Shown here: positions 9,676 through 17,775 of the stretch, in pieces
Numbering within the stretch: position 1 is the stretch's first letter
How the letters are laid out: each line of letters opens with the position of its first letter
NCBI GenBank assembly: GCA_902826165.1
Contig: CADEDV010000008.1
Span: 6,320 to 70,319, forward strand
From: an uncultured Bacteroidota bacterium
GTDB taxonomy: Bacteria; Bacteroidota; Bacteroidia; Chitinophagales; Chitinophagaceae
DNA: 64,000 nt
Direction: 5' to 3'
Notes under the pieces: generated by a model
What the model saw: only the letters and a program-made list of their open reading frames with translations
Told to the model about the DNA's origin: nothing
The model's database searches: none
Made by a program: the position numbers and the translations under genes

Positions 9676-11373
9676 CTAATACACATCTTTCTCGTATCTT
9701 CCTTCCTTTTCCAATTGATCCAGGTATTGCCTGGCATCTTCATTTGTTTTCTTACCTTCCTGTGCAATGATCTGCAGCAGGGCCGCTTCTACGTCTTTAC
9801 TCATCGGATCTTTGGTACCACTGATAAAGATGTAAGCTCCGTTATTGATCCACTGATATAGTTCTGTCGCTTTTTCCAGTACTCGGTGCTGCACATAAAT
9901 CTTCTCCGGCTGGTCTCTTGAAAAAGCCAGGTCGATATTGGTTAACACTCCTGTTTGTACATATTGCTGCATTTCTGACTGGTATAAAAAATCAGTCAGG
10001 AAATATTGTTCCCCAAAAAAGAACCAGTTTCTCCCGGCAGCACCTGTTGCATCACGGTGTGCAAGAAATGCCCGGAAGGGCGCCACACCCGTACCCGGAC
10101 CGATCATGATCACATCTTTATCAGCAGCGGGAAGTTTGAAATGCTTATCCTTGTGTACGTAAAAGCTGATTGCTGTACCTACAGGCTGATCGCCTAAAAA
10201 TTCACTGCACAGACCAAAGCGTTGTTCATCCTGTGCCAGGAATTGGTTTCTTGCCACGGTGATATGCACTTCATTTTCTCCATGTGACACCGGGGATGAA
10301 GACACGGAATATAAACGGGGTGCTATTGGCATTAATAATTTGAGTACCTCTATAAACTGGTCTGTATTTTTTACTGGGTAGATCCTCAACAGGTCAACAA
10401 GGTCCATGCGGGTATCAGGAATTTCCTGCGCAGTGATAGTCGCATATTTTTTAACAGTTGATGTAAGCAGGTAGCAGATATTGAGATTATAGGTTAACAA
10501 TTCCCTTACAGCTGCTGTTACTTTTGTTGTAGTTACTTCCAATGAAGGGTCAACTCCTGTTAAGGTGATGATCTTATCGACTACTTCTTTTCGGTTAGCA
10601 GGCACAATACCAATTGTATCGCCGGGCTCATAGGCTAACTGCTCATCCGTTCCGATCTCAATATGATAAGTCTGCTTATTTGACCCTCTATCATTCAGGT
10701 TGATATTGTTGAGAATTTCTCCCTGGTAATATTTTTTCCCCGTTGCCTTTTTTTCTATTGGTTTCACTGAAACAGGTTCAGGTGTTGCTGCTGTCTGTTG
10801 ATCCACTATGGCCAGCACCTTATCAAACCAGATGGCAGCATCTTCCTCGTAATCAACATCACATTTTTGTAAAGGCACAACTCTTCTACCCCCAAACTGT
10901 TCAAGCTTTGCATCCACCTCTTCACCTGTTTTGCAAAACAGTGGATAAGATGAATCGCCCAGTGCAAGCACACTGTACTTCAAACCGGGCAGCGACAATG
11001 TGCTTTCCTGTAAATGATCATAGAATTTCTTAGCCGGAATGGGAGGTTCACCCTCTCCCTGTGTACTGATCACAACAAAAAAATAATCTTCTTTAGCAAG
11101 ATCGGCCAGGCGGTACTGGCTCAGGTCAGCCAGTTTTACATGAACGCCTTTCTTTTTCGCCACCCCTGCTAATTGCGTGGCCAGTCTTTTAGAATTACCT
11201 GTTTCTGTTCCAAATACCAGGTTTATTTTTTTAACTGCTTGCTTTGCTTCATGGCCATTTGTATTCCGGTTAGCCACAATACCAGACAGGTAGCCATTGA
11301 TCCAGACCAGCTCCTCGTGTGAGTAGCCTTCCAGCAGTTGATGTAATTGTTTTAATCTTCCTTCACCGATCAT
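9676..11373 (-). CDS. cysJ: Sulfite reductase [NADPH] flavoprotein alpha-component
   Basis: 565 residues with CysJ architecture: flavodoxin domain (about 45-195, FMN loop FGTETGNSKRLA), FAD/connecting domain (about 210-420, RLYSVSSSPV), and NADPH domain with IGPGTGVAPFRAFLAHR. It ends in the typical YLDQLEKEGRYEKDVY, where the C-terminal tyrosine stacks on FAD. It moves electrons from NADPH through FAD and FMN to CysI. It begins 5 nt after cobA and so is tightly coupled to it. Confidence 0.95.
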   Translation of the reverse strand: MIGEGRLKQLHQLLEGYSHEELVWINGYLSGIVANRNTNGHEAKQAVKKINLVFGTETGNSKRLATQLAGVAKKKGVHVKLADLSQYRLADLAKEDYFFVVISTQGEGEPPIPAKKFYDHLQESTLSLPGLKYSVLALGDSSYPLFCKTGEEVDAKLEQFGGRRVVPLQKCDVDYEEDAAIWFDKVLAIVDQQTAATPEPVSVKPIEKKATGKKYYQGEILNNINLNDRGSNKQTYHIEIGTDEQLAYEPGDTIGIVPANRKEVVDKIITLTGVDPSLEVTTTKVTAAVRELLTYNLNICYLLTSTVKKYATITAQEIPDTRMDLVDLLRIYPVKNTDQFIEVLKLLMPIAPRLYSVSSSPVSHGENEVHITVARNQFLAQDEQRFGLCSEFLGDQPVGTAISFYVHKDKHFKLPAADKDVIMIGPGTGVAPFRAFLAHRDATGAAGRNWFFFGEQYFLTDFLYQSEMQQYVQTGVLTNIDLAFSRDQPEKIYVQHRVLEKATELYQWINNGAYIFISGTKDPMSKDVEAALLQIIAQEGKKTNEDARQYLDQLEKEGRYEKDVY

Positions 11374-11378
11374 AGCTA

Positions 11379-12173
11379 CTATTTAGCAGTTATCAATTCA
11401 TTGAATACAGAACCAGTTCCTTCTGCCACAAACCATTTGAATGACTGATGCAGCTCCACCACTTCTCCTACAATCACCAGGGAAGGAGAGCTGAAATGCT
11501 TAGTCGCAAAATCATTAGCGCAATTTTTTAAGCTGCTGATATGTACCTGCTGGTGCTCTGTTGTTGCTTGCTCAATTACCGCCATCGGGGTAGATGGTTT
11601 GCGGGTATACCGCAACAATAATTCAGCGAGATCAGTAATATTTTTGGCGGCCATATAAAATATCAGTGTATCACTGGTGCCTGCCAGGCTTTTCCATTTT
11701 TCTGAACTATAAAAATTAGTGGGGTTAAAAGTGATGAATTGTACAGCCTGGGCATATCCACGGGCAGTTAACGGGATACCTGCATAAGCAGATGCCCCTG
11801 AGGCAGCTGTGATACCCGGGATGACCTCAAACGAAATATTATTTTCCTGCAGCACCTTCAGCTCATCCAGTACATTACTGAAAAAAGCCACATCTCCCCC
11901 TTTCAGGCGTAATACATTTTTTCCATCCAGGGCATGGTCTACAATCAGCTTGCAGATATCTTCCTGCGAAACAGAAGCATCATTATAACCCTGCTTACCT
12001 GCAATAATAACTGTTGCCTCCGGGTTTGCATTTGCTTCAATAATCAAAGGGTTTACCAGCCGGTCAGTAATGATCACATCTGCCTCTTTTAACCGCTTTT
12101 GCAGTTTCAGGGTGATGAGTTCTGCATCACCCGGCCCGGCTCCTGCCAGTATCACTTTACCATTTTTATTCAT
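11379..12173 (-). CDS. cobA: Uroporphyrinogen-III C-methyltransferase (SUMT)
   Basis: 264 residues with the tetrapyrrole methyltransferase fold. GAGPGDAELITLK at the N-terminus binds S-adenosylmethionine; DRLVNPLI, the LRLKGGDVAFF segment and EVIPGITAASGASAYAGIPLTARG follow in the order expected for SUMT. It methylates uroporphyrinogen III twice to precorrin-2, the first step specific to siroheme. It is a stand-alone SUMT and not a three-domain CysG; the dehydrogenase step is supplied by the SirC-TauE fusion further down the operon. Confidence 0.95.
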   Translation of the reverse strand: MNKNGKVILAGAGPGDAELITLKLQKRLKEADVIITDRLVNPLIIEANANPEATVIIAGKQGYNDASVSQEDICKLIVDHALDGKNVLRLKGGDVAFFSNVLDELKVLQENNISFEVIPGITAASGASAYAGIPLTARGYAQAVQFITFNPTNFYSSEKWKSLAGTSDTLIFYMAAKNITDLAELLLRYTRKPSTPMAVIEQATTEHQQVHISSLKNCANDFATKHFSSPSLVIVGEVVELHQSFKWFVAEGTGSVFNELITAK

Positions 12174-12214
12174 CAGTATTCTACTTTTTTAATAGACTAA
12201 TCAGGTAAAAAAAT

Positions 12215-13456
12215 TTACTGCAGCAACACCGCTGCTACAGTACTGTTACTCGTTTCATCCACCAGGATAGCACTGCCATTCACAACAAACTGGTCATACG
12301 GATCATATACCAATGGTGATGCTGTCCTGATCGTGGCTTTGACAACTTCGTTCAACTTGACTCCTCCTTCAACAGGTTGCTGTTGCAGCGTATTCACATC
12401 CAGTTTATATTCAATACTCTTCACCACGGCCCTGACGAGACGGCTGTTGTGCTGCAAATAATATTTGTTGCCCGCTTGTAATGGTTTATCATCCAGCCAG
12501 CAGAGTAATACTTCCAGTTCATTGCTGACAACAGGTGTATCTTCCGTTTTAACGATCGCATCTCCCCGGCTGATATCAATATCATCTGCCAGTTGAATAA
12601 CGGCGGCCTGTGGCGCAAATACTTCTTCTACTTCCTGGCCACCTACTTCAAGTTTACTGATGGTTGTTTCCAAACCAGCCGGCAATACTTTTACTTTATC
12701 CCCCCTTTTATAAATACCACTAATGATCTTTCCGGCATACCCACGGTAGTCATGCAGTTCTTCTGTTTGCGGCCTGATCACAAACTGTACCTGGAAACGG
12801 GCATTATCCAGGTCAATATCATGTGCTGTATCCACTTCTTCCAGGAACTCCAGCAATGGTTTGCCATCATACCAATCAATGATCTCTGACCTGTCCACGA
12901 TATTATCCCCATTCAACGCACTGATCGGGATATAGGTCACATTCTTCAATCCTAATTGCTTCGCCACTTCCGCATAATCAATTACGATATTATTAAAAAC
13001 ATCCTGCGAGTATTCCACTAGATCCATCTTATTGATGGCAACCACCACATGCGGTATCTTCAATAAAGAAGCAATGATAGAATGGCGTCTTGTCTGCTCC
13101 ACCACCCCCTGTCTTGCATCTACTAAAACAATGATCAGGCTGGCATTGGAAGCACCGGTGATCATGTTACGGGTGTATTGCACATGGCCAGGTGCATCGG
13201 CAATAATGAATTTTCTTTTCGGTGTGGTGAAATATCTATACGCCACATCAATGGTAATACCCTGTTCCCTTTCAGCCCTGAGCCCGTCGGTAAGTAAGGC
13301 AAGATCAACAGAACCATCGGTCCTGTTTTTCGTTGACTTTTCCAATGCTTCCAGCTGATCAATAAGAATATTCTTACTGTCGTACAACAATCTCCCGATC
13401 AGTGTACTTTTTCCATCATCAACACTACCTGCAGTTATAAAACGTAATAGATCCAT
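12215..13456 (-). CDS. cysN: Sulfate adenylyltransferase subunit 1 (GTPase)
   Basis: 413 residues with an EF-Tu-like GTPase module: P-loop AGSVDDGKSTLIGRLL (8-23), DAPGHVQYTRNM, and the NKMD base-recognition motif, followed by beta-barrel domains. It drives adenosine-phosphosulfate formation by CysD with GTP hydrolysis. There is no C-terminal APS kinase (CysC) domain, which agrees with CysH here being of the APS-reducing kind. It starts 87 nt after cysD; that gap holds an 8-bp inverted repeat (13473-13480 and 13532-13539) but no clear promoter. Confidence 0.95.
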   Translation of the reverse strand: MDLLRFITAGSVDDGKSTLIGRLLYDSKNILIDQLEALEKSTKNRTDGSVDLALLTDGLRAEREQGITIDVAYRYFTTPKRKFIIADAPGHVQYTRNMITGASNASLIIVLVDARQGVVEQTRRHSIIASLLKIPHVVVAINKMDLVEYSQDVFNNIVIDYAEVAKQLGLKNVTYIPISALNGDNIVDRSEIIDWYDGKPLLEFLEEVDTAHDIDLDNARFQVQFVIRPQTEELHDYRGYAGKIISGIYKRGDKVKVLPAGLETTISKLEVGGQEVEEVFAPQAAVIQLADDIDISRGDAIVKTEDTPVVSNELEVLLCWLDDKPLQAGNKYYLQHNSRLVRAVVKSIEYKLDVNTLQQQPVEGGVKLNEVVKATIRTASPLVYDPYDQFVVNGSAILVDETSNSTVAAVLLQ

Positions 13457-13543
13457 ATTTTAAATTTTTGTCCGAAAGACAGAAAGTATTCTACTAATTA
13501 TCTGATGTATTTCCTGTATGCAGCATTCATCTTTCGGTCTTTT

Positions 13544-14452
13544 CTAAAAATACCCGTTCTTCTTCCTGTCTTCCATCGCTGCTTCTGTTACTTTATCATC
13601 GATCCTGGTTTCTCCCCGCTCACTGATCCTTGTTGCAATGATCTCGTTGATCACTTCATCCAGGTTAGCAGCAGTTGATTCTACTGCTGCAGTGCAGGTC
13701 ATATCACCTACGGTTCTGTACCGTACTTGTTTAGTAAGTACCACATCACTTGCATCCGGTTGCACAAACTCACTGATGGCCACCAGCTGTCCTTCGTGTT
13801 CGATCACCTGCCGTTCATGTGCAAAATAGATAGAGGGAAGATCAATATTCTCCTTCCGGATATAATTCCAGATATCCAGTTCTGTCCAGTTGCTGATCGG
13901 GAAGACTCTTACATTCTCTCCTTTATGGATTCTTCCATTATAAATATTCCAGAGTTCAGGTCGTTGCAATTTGGGGTTCCATTGTCCGAACTCATCCCGC
14001 ACAGAAAATATTCTTTCTTTTGCCCTTGCTTTTTCTTCATCTCTCCGGGCACCGCCGATACAGGCGTCAAATTTGAATTCTTCAATCGTATCTAAGAGTG
14101 TGTAGGTCTGTAACCAGTTACGACTGGGAAATTTTCCTCTCGGTTCAGTCAGGTTTTTTTGTTGGATGGTATCTTCCACTTTTCTGACAACCAGTGTTGC
14201 ATTGACCTCTTTTGCCAACCAGTCACGGAATTCTAATGCTTCCGGGAAATTATGCCCCGTGTCAATATGCACTAATGGAAAAGGGATTTTTCCCGGTGCA
14301 AATGCTTTTTTGGCCAGGTGCACCATGGTAATCGAATCTTTCCCTCCACTGAATAACAATGCCGGTCTTTCAAATTGAGCAGCCACTTCACGAAAAATGT
14401 GAATACTCTCTGCCTCCAACTGCTCCAGGTAATCCAAATGATATTTACTCAT
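13544..14452 (-). CDS. cysD: Sulfate adenylyltransferase subunit 2
   Basis: 302 residues, the family length. The PP-loop SGGKDSITMVHLAKKAF near residue 35 binds ATP, IDTGHNFPEALEFRD follows, and CIGGARRDEEKARAKER and the C-terminal TISERGET-like segment SERGETRIDDK are typical CysD. It activates sulfate to adenosine 5'-phosphosulfate together with CysN. It starts 48 nt after cysH. Confidence 0.96.
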   Translation of the reverse strand: MSKYHLDYLEQLEAESIHIFREVAAQFERPALLFSGGKDSITMVHLAKKAFAPGKIPFPLVHIDTGHNFPEALEFRDWLAKEVNATLVVRKVEDTIQQKNLTEPRGKFPSRNWLQTYTLLDTIEEFKFDACIGGARRDEEKARAKERIFSVRDEFGQWNPKLQRPELWNIYNGRIHKGENVRVFPISNWTELDIWNYIRKENIDLPSIYFAHERQVIEHEGQLVAISEFVQPDASDVVLTKQVRYRTVGDMTCTAAVESTAANLDEVINEIIATRISERGETRIDDKVTEAAMEDRKKNGYF

Positions 14453-14500
14453 AACTATTATTGTCCGTTTGCATTTATTGCAAACAATACTGATAAAAAA

Positions 14501-15208
14501 CTATCCCGCTTTCACTTTCGTTTCATGCAATCCGCATTCCTTCTGTGATGCTTCCCACCACCAGCGGCCGGCCCTTGCATCTTCGCCCGACTCAATGGCT
14601 CTTGTACATGGCGCACAACCGATGCTGATAAACCCTTTATCATGCAACCGGTTATAGGGCACATTATGTTCATTGATATAACTGATCATTTCATCGTAGC
14701 TCCAGTTGATCAGCGGGTTGAACTTATATAACTGCTTATCTTCTGCCCATTCGACCATGGGCATCTGTTGCCGGTTATTCGATTGCTCAGCCCGTAAACC
14801 GGTGATCCAAACCTTCGCTCCTTTCAATGCACGGTTCAATGGAATCACTTTCCGGATATAACAGCATTGCTTCCGGTTATCCACTGATTCATAAAAACTG
14901 TTGATTCCTTTTTCTGTCACAAACGTTTCCACATCCGCCGCTTCGGGGAAATAAACCTGTATTGGCTTTTTATACCGGGCTGTTGTCCTGTCAAGCAGTT
15001 CGTATGTTTCATTAAACAACCTGCCGGTATCGATCGTAAATATTTTAACAGGCAGATCGTTTTTAAAAATCACATCGGTAAGCACCTGGTCTTCCTGTCC
15101 TAAAGAAGAAGAAAAGACCACTTCGCCTGGGAATAAAGCAGTCACTAACCGGATGGCTTCCGGTAATGAGCTATTCTCTATTTCCTGTATCTGTTCTTTG
15201 CTCAGCAT
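14501..15208 (-). CDS. cysH: Adenylyl-sulfate (APS) reductase, [4Fe-4S] type
   Basis: 235 residues of the PAPS/APS reductase family. The cysteines decide the type: C115-C116 (KQCCYIRK) and C198-x2-C201 (IGCAPCTRAIE) are the four ligands of the [4Fe-4S] cluster found in APS reductases, and C225 in ECGLH is the catalytic residue. It reduces activated sulfate to sulfite using thioredoxin. The absence of APS kinase in the operon supports APS as substrate. Its ATG overlaps the stop of the peroxiredoxin gene by one base. Confidence 0.95.
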   Translation of the reverse strand: MLSKEQIQEIENSSLPEAIRLVTALFPGEVVFSSSLGQEDQVLTDVIFKNDLPVKIFTIDTGRLFNETYELLDRTTARYKKPIQVYFPEAADVETFVTEKGINSFYESVDNRKQCCYIRKVIPLNRALKGAKVWITGLRAEQSNNRQQMPMVEWAEDKQLYKFNPLINWSYDEMISYINEHNVPYNRLHDKGFISIGCAPCTRAIESGEDARAGRWWWEASQKECGLHETKVKAG

Positions 15209-15843
15209 TAAAGATTGGGTTGGGGTGTATAACGCAGGTAAGGTTTCACCACCTTTACTCCCTTAGGGAATTTTTTGATCGCATCTTCTGTTGACACTGC
15301 CGGAACAACGATAACATCTTCTCCTGCTTTCCAGTCGGCCGGTGTAGCTACGCTATAACCTGCTGTCAGCTGTAATGAATCCACTACTCTTAATACTTCG
15401 TAGAAATTTCTTCCGGTAGAAGCAGGATAAACGATCATCAGCTTCACCAGTTTATCAGGCCCGATCACAAATAAAGAACGGACTGTAGCAGTTGCTGATG
15501 CATTCGGGTGTATCATATCGTATAACAGGGCTACTACCCTGTCTTCATCAGCGATGATAGGAAAACCAACAGAACAATGCTGTGTTTCATTAATATCTTT
15601 TCTCCACTCCATATGTTTATCCAGCGGATCAACACTTACCGCCAGCACTTTTACATTACGTTTGGCAAACTCCTCCTGTAATAAAGCCGTTTTACCAAGC
15701 TCAGTTGTACAAACCGGGGTAAAATCAGCAGGGTGAGAAAATAGAATCCCCCATCCATTACCCAGGAAGTCATAAAAATCTATTTCGCCTTCTGTTGTTT
15801 GTGCTTTAAAGTTGGGAGCAACATCCCCGAGACGTAGTGCCAT
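15208..15843 (-). CDS. Peroxiredoxin, 1-Cys Prx6-like
   Basis: 211 residues with the AhpC/TSA fold. The peroxidatic cysteine is C45 in SHPADFTPVCTTELGK, and the sequence ends in a Prx6-type C-terminal domain (KFPKGVKVVKPYLRYTPQP). It reduces peroxides. As first gene of the sulfate-assimilation operon, coupled to cysH by an overlapping stop/start, it may protect the Fe-S enzymes or share their thiol supply; that role is inference. A Bacteroidota promoter lies just upstream. Confidence 0.93.
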   Translation of the reverse strand: MALRLGDVAPNFKAQTTEGEIDFYDFLGNGWGILFSHPADFTPVCTTELGKTALLQEEFAKRNVKVLAVSVDPLDKHMEWRKDINETQHCSVGFPIIADEDRVVALLYDMIHPNASATATVRSLFVIGPDKLVKLMIVYPASTGRNFYEVLRVVDSLQLTAGYSVATPADWKAGEDVIVVPAVSTEDAIKKFPKGVKVVKPYLRYTPQPNL

Positions 15844-15863
15844 AATTGAAATTTTTGTGAAGA

Positions 15864-15894
15864 CAAAAATAGGTCTAAATCATTACCCCACCAA
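15864..15894 (-). promoter_or_regulatory. Promoter of the sulfate-assimilation operon
   Basis: On the minus strand TTGG (15891-15894), 19 bases, then TATTTTTG (15864-15871). This matches the Bacteroidota consensus TTTG-N19-TAnnTTTG with one change in the upstream box. Transcription would begin near 15858, about 15 nt before the peroxiredoxin ATG. Confidence 0.6.
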
Positions 15895-15910
15895 CCCGGT
15901 GGACTGAATA

Positions 15911-15926
15911 TATCGTGCAAACGATA
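15911..15926. promoter_or_regulatory. Perfect palindrome upstream of the sulfur operon promoter, candidate operator
   Basis: TATCGT and ACGATA flank a 4-nt centre, giving a perfect 6+6 inverted repeat about 60 bp upstream of the inferred transcription start. Its place between the Rrf2 gene and the operon makes it a candidate binding site for that regulator or another activator. No protein contact is shown by the sequence. Confidence 0.4.
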
Positions 15927-15963
15927 CCGCTAACTATTGTTGGTAAGAAATAAAACAGGGAAA

Positions 15964-16371
15964 CTACATAACAAGATCCTTCAATGTCCTGTTCTCAACG
16001 ATCTGCAGGGTTGCATCCCGCACCTCCACCATCATATCATGGAGGCCGCATTTCTTTTCGTCACAATTCTTGCAACGTTCATAGAAATAGAGACTTACGC
16101 AGGGCAGCATGGCAATCGGCCCATTGATTAGGCGGATCACAGTTGCCACTTTTACCTTTTCGGGCCGTTGCTTCAGGAAGTAACCACCGCCTTTGCCTTT
16201 TTTGCTATCCAGTATCCCTGCTTTCTTTAGTTCCAGCAGGATATTTTCGAGAAACTTTAACGGGATCTTCTTCTTTTTGGCGATCTCGGAGATCAGCACG
16301 GGACCCTCGTTAAACTTTAACGTCAGATAGCTCAATGCCTTAAAGGCATATTGTGATTTCATTGAAAGCAT
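15964..16371 (-). CDS. Rrf2-family transcriptional regulator (CymR/CysR-like candidate)
   Basis: 135 residues. The N-terminal winged helix-turn-helix reads MKSQYAFKALSYL ... ISEIAKKKKIPLKFLENIL, standard for Rrf2. The C-terminal half has four cysteines, C91, C100, C103 and C108, the last three in CKNCDEKKCGLHD, which could hold an Fe-S cluster or metal. Position next to the sulfur operon suggests that it controls it, as Rrf2 proteins such as CymR control cysteine metabolism in other bacteria; this is inference. It is the last gene of a minus-strand unit, 4 nt after the OsmC gene. An internal ATG three codons in is an alternative start. Confidence 0.88.
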   Translation of the reverse strand: MLSMKSQYAFKALSYLTLKFNEGPVLISEIAKKKKIPLKFLENILLELKKAGILDSKKGKGGGYFLKQRPEKVKVATVIRLINGPIAMLPCVSLYFYERCKNCDEKKCGLHDMMVEVRDATLQIVENRTLKDLVM

Positions 16372-16375
16372 AAGG

Positions 16376-16771
16376 CTATTTCAGGATTTCCAATTTATAA
16401 TTAATTGGTGAATTTTTACGTAGCATAGCTGAAACACCGCAATATTTTTCCAGGGAAAGGTCAATTGCTTTCCGCACTTTGTCTTCATTCTCTGGAGCTG
16501 TCTTTATATTATAGGTGATCATGATCCATTTAAAGACCTTTGGGTTATCCTCTGTTTGCTCTGATTCCACTTCAATAGAAAGATCGGAGAATTGTACCCG
16601 CATCTTTTCCAGTATATCCACCACATCAATACCTGAACAGCCTGCCAACCCGGATAGTAAAAGGGCTTTAGGGCCATGCCCATTTTTCTTATCGCCATCC
16701 ACGCTGATCTTGTTACCCTCATGTTCGCTTTCAAAACGGTGATCTCCTTTCCAAATAGTCGTTGTTTTCAT
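16376..16771 (-). CDS. OsmC-family protein
   Basis: 131 residues of the OsmC/Ohr fold, closest to the YhfA-like branch. Two conserved cysteines are seen, one in LSGLAGCSGIDVVDIL (near residue 45) and one in LEKYCGVSAMLRKNSPI (near 110), the redox pair used by this fold against organic peroxides. It lies 2 nt after the CDF gene and 4 nt before the Rrf2 gene. The exact substrate is unknown. Confidence 0.85.
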   Translation of the reverse strand: MKTTTIWKGDHRFESEHEGNKISVDGDKKNGHGPKALLLSGLAGCSGIDVVDILEKMRVQFSDLSIEVESEQTEDNPKVFKWIMITYNIKTAPENEDKVRKAIDLSLEKYCGVSAMLRKNSPINYKLEILK

Positions 16772-16773
16772 TG

Positions 16774-17775
16774 CTATGCCAGCTGGTGTTTTTGATTTTG
16801 AAGAATATTCTCCAGTGTCCAGCCGATCCGTTGCTCAAAATTATGCTTTCGTTCGGAACATTCCTTTTTGTCACAGATACGGCAGGAAAAAGGAAGGCAA
16901 CCATCTGAATGCACAAAGAACTCAACTGATTCACCAAATTCCTTTCTCACCAATTCTGCCAATGCATCAATTTCCCGGTGGGCCTCATGTACATTCAGGT
17001 ACCAGGGAACCGTAAGATGGCAATCCATATGCAGCACACTTCCATATTTTATTACCCGCAGGTTATGCAGATCGATCCAGTTGGGTTTGCGGTTGGCATT
17101 TAAAAGTGCCACCAGCTTTGTTAATAAATTCTTGTCAGCCTCATCCATGATACCGGCCACTGAACTGCGGATGATCCGATACCCGGTGTACATAATAAAC
17201 AAGCCAAAACCAATGGCCACAACGCTATCGATCCATTTTTCCCCGGTCAGGTATAACAGAACAAGCCCGACAACTATTCCCAATGTTGACCAGGTATCAC
17301 TTTGCAAGTGCTTTCCGCTTGCTGCTAATGCTGCTGAATTATTCTTTTTTCCCACCCGCAGGCAATAGTACCCTAACAGGAAGTTGACTACAGCCGTTAT
17401 GGCCACGAGGATAATACCATAATCGATTTTCTCCAGTTCAACGGGATTAATAAGATTTTGAACAGCCTTGTAAAGAATGATGGCACCTGCACTTCCAATC
17501 AGTGTCCCTTCCACCGCAGCAGAAAGAAATTCAGCTTTTCCATGTCCGTAAGGATGATCAATATCCCGGGGTTTGGCTGCAATGAATAAACTATACAAAC
17601 CTATAAAACCCGCCGCCACATTGACAATACTCTCCAATGCATCAGTAAGAATAGATACAGAGTGAGTGGAGTAATATGCAATGACCTTAACTGCCAGCAG
17701 CATCACCGATACAGCTGCCACCCATTTTTGTACGTTTAGATTTTGTTGTTGTGTTATCACAGGCTGCTTATTCAA
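16774..17775 (-). CDS. Cation diffusion facilitator (CDF) transporter with cysteine-rich tail
   Basis: 333 residues. Six membrane helices cover about 15-220, with the metal-site motifs TDALESIVN and HPYGHGKAEFLSA in the expected places (Asp/His ligands), then a cytosolic domain. The end carries an extra cysteine cluster, C-x4-C-x2-C-x4-C, in CLPFSCRICDKKECSE. That tail is not part of the common CDF core and resembles the cysteine cluster of the neighbouring Rrf2 protein. CDF proteins export zinc, iron, cobalt or manganese; which metal is not decided here. It overlaps the end of the preceding lipoprotein gene by 8 nt. Confidence 0.88.
   Translation of the reverse strand: MNKQPVITQQQNLNVQKWVAAVSVMLLAVKVIAYYSTHSVSILTDALESIVNVAAGFIGLYSLFIAAKPRDIDHPYGHGKAEFLSAAVEGTLIGSAGAIILYKAVQNLINPVELEKIDYGIILVAITAVVNFLLGYYCLRVGKKNNSAALAASGKHLQSDTWSTLGIVVGLVLLYLTGEKWIDSVVAIGFGLFIMYTGYRIIRSSVAGIMDEADKNLLTKLVALLNANRKPNWIDLHNLRVIKYGSVLHMDCHLTVPWYLNVHEAHREIDALAELVRKEFGESVEFFVHSDGCLPFSCRICDKKECSERKHNFEQRIGWTLENILQNQKHQLA

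Noticed and set aside
9627..9767. Upstream extension of cysI by 47 residues
   Set aside because: The added residues overlap the end of cysJ, are unlike the family and give an unusual length; the ATG at 9626 suits conserved CysI.
13473..13539. 8-bp inverted repeat CCGAAAGA / TCTTTCGG between cysD and cysN
   Set aside because: The arms are 51 nt apart with no promoter or terminator features; likely chance, kept only as a note in the cysN entry.
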